Shown here one piece after another: positions 22,201 through 34,200 of a stretch of DNA of 64,000 nt. The DNA comes from Anthopleura xanthogrammica (Eukaryota; Cnidaria; Anthozoa; Actiniaria; Actiniidae): the NCBI GenBank assembly GCA_964019055.1, contig OZ025224.1, positions 4,353,376-4,417,375 on the forward strand, in the 5' to 3' direction. A program made the translations under genes and the position numbers. The notes below the pieces were generated by a model. It was not told the origin of the DNA. It did no database searches and was given only the letters and a program-made list of their open reading frames with translations. How positions within the stretch are numbered: the stretch's first letter is position 1; every line of letters begins with the position of its first letter.

Positions 22201-25200
22201 GGATAGTGGAATCCTCTCTCACCTCTTGCGTCTCAGGTTTGATTTCCAGATTCGGCACAGGGGAGGATCCAGGGGTTGTATGATGGCAGTGAAAGTGAAA
22301 TTAATGCCTAATTCTAGTTAGCCATCATTCTCTCACTGTCAGCCAGCTAATCAAAATTTTGATATGGAGGCTGCAACACCCACAACCCTTCCCCTGGATC
22401 TGCCTGCGGCATCACATGTAAGTACCTCTAGTTTGTTAGCTCTCTCCCTTGATTTGGGAGATTACAAATGCAATATCAGGGTTTTCCAGTTTTCCTCCCT
22501 CCACAAAACCTAACCAGTTACTGTACATTCCAATTCGAACTGTGAGTTATCCAGCTGTGAGTTAGAGACTTTAATTAGCCCAGAGGTTGTTTCACACGCA
22601 ACTGTTAAGCCCTGTAGTTGCTTGTGTTAGGTGTTAGGTGAGGAGGGGGTGGGGGTACTAAACAATATTAAAATTCCAACCCAGGTACCATTTTTCAATG
22701 TCACAATTCCCTTCAGCGACCAAACCATCCCAACATTATTTATTAAGCTTTGGCTGTTGTATCACATCATGGGACACTCACAACAGAGCTAAGCTCCAAT
22801 TACTGTGAAGCCCAGGATGGAATTGGAATTTGATTTTTAAGGAGGGAGGAAAACCGTAGAACCTGGAGAAAAACTCTTGAAGCACAGAAGAGAACCAACA
22901 AACAACTCTACTCACATATGACACAGAGCCCAGTGCGACTAGAACCTGGGTCGCATTGGAGAGAGTTGACACATTAACAGCGCATGCCACCCTTAATCCA
23001 ATGACTGCATGTTATTATATCTGTTATTATGTAGACATGCAAAAAGAACAACTATCAACCGTGATGATGTGCAGTTGTTGGCAAGAAAAAGCCCTGCTTT
23101 GGTATGTATCATATGATTGAGAATATTTTGATAATATAACTAAGTTCAGTGGAGTAATATGCAACTGCATTCTTATTGGCTAATATCCTACAGTACTATA
23201 ACCCACTAGTAAACAGAAACAGTTTTTTTTTTCCCTGTGGTTCTTTATTCATTTTCTGCTTACTAACTGGCTTGTTAAGGTAATATAATATATAAGTCAG
23301 TTCTTCACTATTATAATAAATAAAATGGGATTTAGCAGTGGTACCTATACAGAGCAGCTATTCGTCCACTGAAATTCCAATTGGAATTTAGAAATTGATT
23401 TTTGCGGAAGGAGGAAAACCGGATAACCCGGATAAAAACCCTCATTGCACAGGAGAGAACCAATACGCAACTCTACTCACATATGACACCAAGCCTGGTG
23501 GGACTCAAACCCGGGTCTCAATGATGAGAGGCGAGCTCTTTCGCTGCTATGCCAACCATACTTCTCTATGCTTTAATTCCTATTGCTCTTAGGTGTGGCT
23601 GCATTGGTTAAAGCTTTCCTTTCTTATCTACCTCACGATTTGCTTGGATTCTTGCTTCCTTTTTTCTCATTTCCTTCATTTTTTTTTCCTTTCTTGTTTG
23701 CATACTTTATTTTTTGCTTCTTTGTTGGTTCGTTTGTTCCTTTCCTTCTTTGTTATTTGCTTTTCTGCTTGGCTTTTCCTTCCTTCAGCTTCCTGTTCTT
23801 TTTCCTTCTTTGTTGGCTTTTTTACTTGCTTTTTTTCTTCCTCCTTGCTTGCTTCCATCCTTCCTTCTTCCTTTCTTCCTTCCTTCTTTGCTTCATTTTA
23901 CTTTCCTTCTTTCTTTTCCTTCTTTCTTACTTGCTGCCTATCTATTTGGTTTCCTTTCGTCCATCCTCGGTCGTACAAGCCAATCAATCACTACTACCTC
24001 TATTTATAGCCAGTTCCATCGTAGCATTACCAACACCAAGCTCCACAACCCTCTCATTGCGCATGCGTCCAGTACCATTACAACAAAATCCTCTCAACCT
24101 CTTAAGAATCCTCATTAACCCTCTACGATAATTCTCACTGAGCGTCACATATAAACACGGATTGATAGCACAATTACAATGAGCAAGCATCAGACGGAAA
24201 TAGAACAAATCACACGGCATATCTATAAGATAGATCCGAAGCACCATGGTGATAAAATATAACAACCAACACAAAACAAAACTACCGACTACCACCAACA
24301 CCATGCGCATAACTTGACGATTTAGCTGTTCACTGCGCAGGTTCTGACCCGTCGTCTCAGGGGTACATCCGGGAATTTTACGTCTTCGTAGTGTAATCAA
24401 AATTGCAGTATAAGTTATTGAAATGATTGTTAATGGAAGAGCGTAGAAGATGATTAAAGATGTCCTGTAAAATAGCATGTCAGAGCCCGGGGAAAACACT
24501 AAATCGAAGTAGACAAAGCAGTAGACGTTGTTCTGAACCGGTTGTAGCGTCGCAACATAGGGTATTGGCCAGCGGGAAACCATGGCAACCAACCATATCG
24601 ATATCATTAAAACTTTACAGGTAGTTTTGGTAAGGATTGTTTTCAAAGGCCAAACCACTGCAAATAGTCGGTCTAAACTGATTGCTACTACTGTTAGTAT
24701 CGAAGATAGAACTGCAGCTTCGTAGAGGAAAGGTACGGCCTTGCACAGTACGTTCGCCATTGGGCCGGAGATGAGCCATTGATATCCCCATAGGAGTATA
24801 GTAAGGACCCTTGGCATGTAGGTGATGGTAATTACAAGGTCTGCGATGCTCATATTTACAATGAAATAATTGATTGTTTTTCGCATGGATTTGTCCTTAT
24901 ATACGATATATATGACCATTAGGTTACCGAGGATCGAGAGCGGGATTATGATGATGTATGGAATGATGCGGAAGATTTGAATGAATAGGGCGTCGTTCAG
25001 GAAACAGCCTTCTTCGTAGACCTGGAGTATTGTGCCGTTGGCACTGATATTGAAAACTGGCATCTTTGGGTTCTTTGGAGTGGGAGACTGAAAATAAAAT
25101 AAAAGATGAATGGATGAACGAATGACTGACTAAATAAATGAATGAACGAATGAATGGATGAATTAACGAATGAATGAATGGATGGATGAATGAACGAACG

Positions 25201-28200
25201 AATGAATGAATTAACGAATGAATGAATGGATGAATGGATGAATGAATGAGTGAATGAATAAATGGATGAATGAATGAAAAAGTGAATAATAAGTGAACGA
25301 ACAAATTATATGTGAATGAACGAATGAATGAACGGATGAATGAACGGATGAGTGAACGGATGAATGAACGGATGAGTGAACGGATGAATGAACGGATGAA
25401 TGAACGGATGAGTGAACGGATGAATGAACGGATGAATGAACGAATGAATGAACGGATGAATGAACGAATGAATGAACGGATGAATGAACGGATGAATGAA
25501 CGGATGAATGAACGAATGAATGAACGGATGAATGAACGAATGAATGAACGGATGAATGAACGGATGAGTGAACGGATGAATGAACGGATGAATGAACGGA
25601 TGAATGAACGAATGAATGAACGGATGAATGAACGGATGAGTGAACGGATGAATGAACGGATGAATGAACGGATGAATGAACGAATGAATGAACGGATGAA
25701 TGAACGGATGAGTGAACGGATGAATGAACGGATGAATGAACGGATGAGTGAACGGATGAGTGAACGGATGAATGAACGGATGAGTGAACGGATGAATGAA
25801 CGGATGAATGAACGGATGAGTGAACGGATGAATGAACGGATGAATGAACGAATGAATGAACGGATGAATGAACGAATGAATGAACGGATGAATGAACGGA
25901 TGAATGAACGGATGAATGAACGAATGAATGAACGGATGAATGAACGAATGAATGAACGGATGAATGAACGGATGAGTGAACGGATGAATGAACGGATGAA
26001 TGAACGGATGAGTGAACGGATGAATGAACGGATGAGTGAACGGATGAATGAACGGATGAATGAACGAATGAATGAACGGATGAATGAACGGATGAGTGAA
26101 CGGATGAATGAACGGATGAATGAACGGATGAGTGAACGGATGAATGAACGGATGAATGAACGGATGAGTGAACGGATGAATGAACGAATGAGTGAACGGA
26201 TGAATGAACGGATGAATGAACGGATGAATGAACGGATGAGTGAACGGATGAATGAACGGATGAATGAACGAATGAATGAACGAATGAATGAACGGATGAA
26301 TGAACGGATGAATGAACGGATGAGTGAACGGATGAGTGAACGGATGAATGAACGAATGAATGAACGAATGAATGAACGGATGAATGAACGGATGAATGAA
26401 CGGATGAGTGAACGGATGAATGAACGGATGAGTGAACGGATGAATGAACGAATGAATGAACGAATGAATGAACGGATGAATGAACGGATGAATGAACGGA
26501 TGAGTGAACGGATGAATGAACGGATGAGTGAACGGATGAATGAACGAATGAATGAACGGATGAATGAACGGATGAATGAACGGATGAGTGAACGGATGAA
26601 TGAACGGATGAGTGAACGGATGAATGAACGAATGAATGAACGAATGAATGAACGAATGAATGAACGGATGAATGAACGGATGAGTGAACGGATGAATGAA
26701 CGGATGAGTGAACGGATGAGTGAACGGATGAATGAACGGATGAGTGAACGGATGAATGAACGGATGAATGAACGAATGAGTGAACGGATGAATGAACGGA
26801 TGAGTGAACGGATGAATGAACGAATGAATGAACGGATGAATGAACGGATGAGTGAACGGATGAATGAACGGATGAATGAACGAATGAGTGAACGGATGAA
26901 TGAACGGATGAGTGAACGGATGAATGAACGAATGAATGAACGGATGAATGAACGGATGAGTGAACGGATGAATGAACGAATGAATGAACGAATGAATGAA
27001 CGGATGAATGAACGGATGAATGAACGGATGAGTGAACGGATGAATGAACGGATGAATGAACGGATGAATGAACGAATGAATGAACGAATGAATGAACGGA
27101 TGAATGAACGGATGAGTGAACGGATGAATGAACGGATGAGTGAACGGATGAATGAACGAATGAATGAACGAATGAATGAACGAATGAATGAACGGATGAA
27201 TGAACGGATGAGTGAACGGATGAATGAACGGATGAGTGAACGGATGAGTGAACGGATGAATGAACGGATGAGTGAACGGATGAATGAACGGATGAATGAA
27301 CGAATGAGTGAACGGATGAATGAACGGATGAGTGAACGGATGAATGAACGAATGAATGAACGGATGAATGAACGGATGAGTGAACGGATGAATGAACGAA
27401 TGAATGAACGAATGAATGAACGGATGAATGAACGGATGAGTGAACGGATGAATGAACGGATGAGTGAACGGATGAATGAACGAATGAATGAACGAATGAA
27501 TGAACGGATGAATGAACGGATGAATGAACGGATGAGTGAACGGATGAATGAACGGATGAATGAACGAATGAATGAACGAATGAATGAACGAATGAATGAA
27601 CGGATGAATGAACGGATGAGTGAACGGATGAATGAACGGATGAGTGAACGGATGAGTGAACGGATGAATGAACGGATGAGTGAACGGATGAATGAACGGA
27701 TGAATGAACGAATGAGTGAACGGATGAATGAACGGATGAGTGAACGGATGAATGAACGGATGAGTGAACGGATGAATGAACGGATGAATGAACGAATGAG
27801 TGAACGGATGAATGAACGGATGAGTGAACGGATGAATGAACGAATGAATGAACGGATGAATGAACGAATGAGTGAACGGATGAATGAACGGATGAATGAA
27901 CGGATGAATGAACGGATGAGTGAACGGATGAGTGAACGGATGAATGAACGGATGAGTGAACGGATGAATGAACGGATGAATGAACGAATGAGTGAACGGA
28001 TGAATGAACGGATGAGTGAACGGATGAATGAACGAATGAATGAACGGATGAATGAACGGATGAGTGAACGGATGAATGAACGGATGAGTGAACGGATGAA
28101 TGAACGGATGAGTGAACGGATGAATGAACGGATGAATGAACGAATGAGTGAACGGATGAATGAACGGATGAGTGAACGGATGAATGAACGAATGAATGAA

Positions 28201-31200
28201 CGGATGAATGAACGGATGAGTGAACGGATGAGTGAACGAATGAATGAACGAATGAGTGAACGGATGAATGAACGGATGAGTGAACGGATGAATGAACGGA
28301 TGAGTGAACGGATGAGTGAACGGATGAATGAACGGATGAGTGAACGGATGAATGAACGAATGAATGAACGGATGAATGAACGGATGAGTGAACGGATGAG
28401 TGAACGGATGAATGAACGGATGAGTGAACGGATGAATGAACGGATGAGTGAACGGATGAGTGAACGGATGAATGAACGAATGAGTGAACGGATGAATGAA
28501 CGGATGAGTGAACGGATGAATGAACGAATGAATGAACGGATGAATGAACGGATGAGTGAACGGATGAATGAACGAATGAATGAACGAATGAATGAACGAA
28601 TGAATGAACGGATGAGTGAACGGATGAGTGAACGGATGAGTGAACGGATGAGTGAACGGATGAGTGAACGGATGAATGAACGGATGAGTGAACGGATGAA
28701 TGAACGAATGAATGAACGGATGAGTGAACGGATGAGTGAACGGATGAGTGAACGGATGAGTGAACGGATGAATGAACGGATGAATGAACGGATGAATGAA
28801 CGAATGAATGAACGGATGAATGAACGAATGAATGAACGGATGAATGAATATATATTGATGAGTGAACGAATGAATGAACGGATGAGTGAACGGATGAGTG
28901 AACGGATGAATGAACGAATGAATGAACGGATGAGTGAACGGATGAATGAACGAATGAATGAACGGATGAGTGAACGGATGAGTGAACGGATGAATGAACG
29001 GATGAGTGAACGGATGAATGAACGAATGAATGAACGGATGAGTGAACGGATGAGTGAACGGATGAGTGAACGGATGAGTGAACGGATGAATGAACGGATG
29101 AATGAACGGATGAATGAACGAATGAATGAACGGATGAATGAACGAATGAATGAACGGATGAATGAATATATATTGATGAGTGAACGAATGAATGAACGGA
29201 TGAGTGAACGGATGAGTGAACGGATGAATGAACGAATGAATGAACGGATGAGTGAACGGATGAATGAACGAATGAATGAACGGATGAGTGAACGGATGAA
29301 TGAACGGATGAATGAACGGATGAATGAACGGATGAATGAACGAATGAATGAACGGATGAATGAACGAATGAATGAACGGATGAATGAACGAATGAATGAA
29401 CGGATGAATGAATATATATTGATGAGTGAACGGATGAATGAACGGATGAGTGAACGGATGAATGAACGGATGAATGAACGGATGAATGAATATATATTGA
29501 TGAGTGAACGAATGAATGAACGGATGAGTGAACGGATGAATGAACGGATGAATGAACGGATGAATGAACGGATGAATGAACGAATGAATGAACGGATGAA
29601 TGAACGAATGAATGAACGGATGAATGAACGAATGAATGAACGGATGAATGAATATATATTGATGAGTGAACGGATGAATGAACGGATGAGTGAACGGATG
29701 AATGAACGGATGAATGAACGGATGAATGAATATATATTGATGAGTGAACGAATGAATGAACGGATGAGTGAACGGATGAATGAACGGATGAATGAACGGA
29801 TGAATGAACGGATGAATGAACGGATGAATGAACGAATGAATGAACGGATGAATGAACGAATGAATGAACGGATGAATGAACGAATGAATGAACGGATGAA
29901 TGAACGAATGAATGAACGGATGAATGAACGGATGAATGAACGAATGAATGAACGGATGAATGAACGAATGAATGAACGGATGAATGAACGAATGAATGAA
30001 CGGATGAATGAATATATATTGATGAGTGAACGGATGAATGAACGGATGAGTGAACGGATGAATGAACGGATGAATGAACGGATGAATGAATATATATTGA
30101 TGAGTGAACGAATGAATGAACGGATGAGTGAACGGATGAATGAACGGATGAATGAACGGATGAATGAACGGATGAATGAACGGATGAATGAACGAATGAA
30201 TGAACGGATGAATGAACGAATGAATGAACGGATGAATGAACGAATGAATGAACGGATGAATGAACGAATGAATGAACGGATGAATGAACGGATGAATGAA
30301 CGAATGAATGAACGGATGAATGAACGAATGAATGAACGGATGAATGAACGAATGAATGAACGGATGCATGAATATATATTGATGAGTGAACGGATGAATG
30401 AACGGATGAATGAACGAATGAATGAACGGATGAATGAACGAATGAATGAACGGATGAATGAATATATATTGATGAGTGAACGGATGAGTGAACGGATGAG
30501 TGAACGGATGAGTGAACGGATGAATGAACGAATAGTTGAATGACAGAGTGAATGATTGATTGAACACTGAAATAAATAAACGAAAGAACAAGTAATTAAA
30601 GGAACGAAGTATGGGTTCAAAAAGCAATATGTTCAACATGACTCTTTTATGTCCCCTGATGTGCCGGCTAATTAAATAGAAAATGACTCGTACCTATTTT
30701 GTGAGTCCTAATTTTCGATAGGCGTCCGCATTTTCAAAAATTACATTTAATGGTTGTTGTGCGCAGAAAAGATGCGCATTGCAAAGGATTTATTTTTCAG
30801 GCCATGTCGGGCAATACGTGAACGAGATTAGGATCATTGTTTCTGAATTGTTTGTAAAAGGTATAGAAAAACGGTTCGAAATTATTATCAAAAATCAACT
30901 TCTAAATTCCAATTGGAATGCAGTGGAGGAAGAGCCACTCGGTGGATTCCACTGTTAATTCTCATTTATTTTTATTTTATTTATTTATTTATTATTTTAT
31001 ATATTTCTATTCAAAATTATTATTCATTTTGGGAATTATTGAGTATACATTTTGAATTTATCTCTTATTTATGTCAATATATATTTTCAGTTAGACTATT
31101 ATTTGGTCACACGAATATACAAGCAGGCGTCGATCGAAAATTCATTCTTTGAAGTTGCGTGATTATAACCTTCGTCTTCGTTTGTCAAAAAAAGAGATAC

Positions 31201-34200
31201 GATAAAAGCTTAACTGAATAGATCAAATGAAATGAGAAAAAAATGAGTAAGGCAAACAGAACAGAACAGAACAGAACAGAACAGAACAGAACAGAACAGA
31301 ACAGAACAGAACAGAACAGAACAGAACGGAACGGAACGGAACGGAACGGAACGGAACGGAACGGAACGGAACGGAACGGAACGGAACGGAACGGAACGGA
31401 ACGGAACGGAACGGAACGGAACGGAACGGAACGGAACGGAACGGAACGGAACGGAACGGAACGGAACGGAACGGAACGGAACGGAACGGAACGGAACGGA
31501 ACGGAACGGAACGGAACGGAACGGAACGGAACGGAACGGAACGGAACGGAACGGAACGGAACGGAACGGAACGGAACGGAACGGAACGGAACGGAACGGA
31601 ACGGAACGGAACGGAACGGAACGGAAGGGAAGGGAAGGGAAGGGAAGAGAACAGAAGGGAATAGAAGGGAAGAGAAGAGAAGAGAAAAGAAGAGAAGAGA
31701 AGAGAAGAGGTCGTCGATACAACACTTCTTAACCGTCCCTTATATAAAACAATATATTTATTTATTATTTTACGGGGTCATTTCTTTTTTGTCTTTCGAC
31801 ATATTTTTTATCTTACTTTACTAAAACATTGACTTTCAAAGAAGACAAATCAAAATCAAATCAAAATGTTCCCGAACCGACAACATATTCATTAAAAAGC
31901 CCTAAAACATCGACGCAGTGTCAGACTTTGCTCTTTCATTGTTAGTTTCGTATTTAGTGACTAAAACACCAAGAGACATATATTGAAACCAAATTTTCTT
32001 TTTCCGAAGTACTTTTTGCACCTACCTTTTGCTGATAACTTTATCTTCGTTCTTTAAAACGTTTCAGAATAATTCCCCAGCAGTTTGATATGAGATCGTG
32101 GCTTTTTTGATAAAAGTTGAAGTTTATAGTCGATTGATATGAAAGGGAATAAGAGCGTAGTATCAGAAAACGAGGCCGTATTTTCAGCGCTGTCCTGCTC
32201 CAGCTGGTTTAACTTAGGGTACACAAAGTTTACTTAATGCGCGTCTATGTTTATAGACGATTCTTATCATTATTCAGCCCTCTATCAACAAATGACTGCT
32301 GGTAACTAACCATTTGAATATTGTCATGCGATAAATGCGATAAATGAGAAAATTAGATAAATGGTGAGGCTTGACGAAAAAGACATTAAAAAATATAAAA
32401 TAAAAATTGTTTTAATTTTGTGACTGGAAGATCATCATTAATTTTTGATGTCAGTAATTCGATTGTTTTAATCTAATATAGTATGTGATTAATCGCTTAA
32501 GTCTGCATGTATTGGAAAATAACTGATAGAATGAACAGTGGGTTATTGTAAAAGTTATTACCTGAATAAGCCATCTGTCACGATTTCCTTGATGGAGCGT
32601 TGTGATTGGAAGTTTTCTTCTCTTTTTCTCGAACTCGTAGAGGATACCAATTGATAGTCACAGCATTGAAATGGCTTCCAGATTGGAGCTTTGTGATTGG
32701 ATGATTTTCTTCTCTTTTTAATGAACTCGCAGCGGATACCGATTGATAGTCACAGCATTGAAATGGCTTCCAGATTGGAGCTTTGTGATCAGATGATTTT
32801 CTTCTCTTTTTCTTGAACTCGCAGCGGATACCAATTGATAGTCACAGCATTGAAATGGCTTCCAGATTGGAGCGTTGTGATTGGAAGTTTTCTTCTCTTT
32901 TTCTTGAACTCGTAGAGGATACCAATTGATGGTCACAGCATTGAAATGGCTTCCAGATTGGAGCTTTGTGATTGGATGATTTTCTTCTCTTTTTAATGAA
33001 CTCGCAGCGGATACCGATTGATAGTCACAGCATTGAAATGGCTTCCAGATTGGAGCTTTGTGATAGGAAGTTTTCTTCTCTTTTTCTTGAACTCGTAGAG
33101 GATACCAATTGATAGTCACAGCATTGAAATGGCTTCCAGATTGGAGCTTTGTGATTGGATGATTTTCTTCTCTTTTTAATGAACTCGCAGCGGATACCGA
33201 TTGATAGTCACAGCATTGAAATGGCTTCCAGATTGGAGCTTTGTGATTGGATGATTTTCTTCTCTTTTTCTTGAACTCGTAGAGGATACCAATTGATAGT
33301 CACAGCATTGAAATGGCTTCCAGATTGGAGCGTTGTGATTGGAAGTTTTCTTCTCTTTTTCTTGAACTCGTAGAGGATACCAATTGATGGTCACAGCATT
33401 GAAATGGCTTCCAGATTGGAGCTTTGTGATTGGATGATTTTCTTTTCTTTTTAATGAACTCGCAGCGGATACCGATTGATAGTCACAGCATTGAAATGGC
33501 TTCCAGATTGGAGCTTTGTGATTGGATGATTTTCTTCTCTTTTTCTTGAACTCGCAGCGGATACCAATTGATAGTCACAGCATTGAAATGGCTTCCAGAT
33601 TGGAGCTTTGTGATTGGATGATTTTCTTCTCTTTTTAATGAACTCGCAGCGGATACCGATTGATAGTCACAGCATTGAAATGGCTTCCAGATTGGAGCGT
33701 TGTGATTGGATGTTTTTCTTCTCTTTTTCTTGAACTCGCAGCGGATACCGATTGATGGTCACAGCATTGAAATGGCTTCCAGATTGGAGCTTTGTGATTA
33801 GCTTTTTTCTCCTCTTTTTCTTGGACCCTTGTGATTAAATATTTTCTTTTCTTTCTGCTTGGGCTTTTGTTTTGCCCATTTCAGGCCGCGTGTCATTCCT
33901 TTGAGAAGAGACTTATTTGTTTCCTTTGCATCCAAACAAAGAAATGATACTCAAGCGAATGACATGTGGTCTGATATGGGCAAAACATTAATCCCAAGGT
34001 AAAGAGGTCTATTGGGCTCTCAGGCGGAAGCCATTTTATAGTCACAGCTTTAAAATGCTTTCCTCAATTCGAGCATTGTGATTGGATGTTTTTCTCTTTT
34101 TCGTGGCCTCGCAGTGGATACCATTTGATAGTCATTTAAAAAATGGCTTCCATACTGTAGCGTTGCGATTAGATATCACCTCCTCTTTTTCTTGGACTTG

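Noticed and set aside
23583..24131. Leu/Phe/Ser-rich plus-strand frames that look like membrane proteins
   Set aside because: They come from a polypyrimidine tract and the antisense of the GPCR.
25317..28840. CRISPR-like array of regular repeats
   Set aside because: There are no unique spacers, the unit is 12 bp, and the genome is eukaryotic.
25312..30543. Giant open reading frames in the satellite (1743-1898 codons)
   Set aside because: They are produced by a 12-bp unit without stop codons in several frames. Composition is pure repeat, and a receptor and an intron already explain the flanks.
31210..31824. Open frames over the pentamer array (NGTER, SVPFR)
   Set aside because: Pentamers without stops keep all frames open on both strands; no protein features.
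32718..33394. Minus-strand frames over the 92-bp minisatellite
   Set aside because: Peptides simply mirror the DNA repeat. No start context, no family similarity, and the frames break between units.
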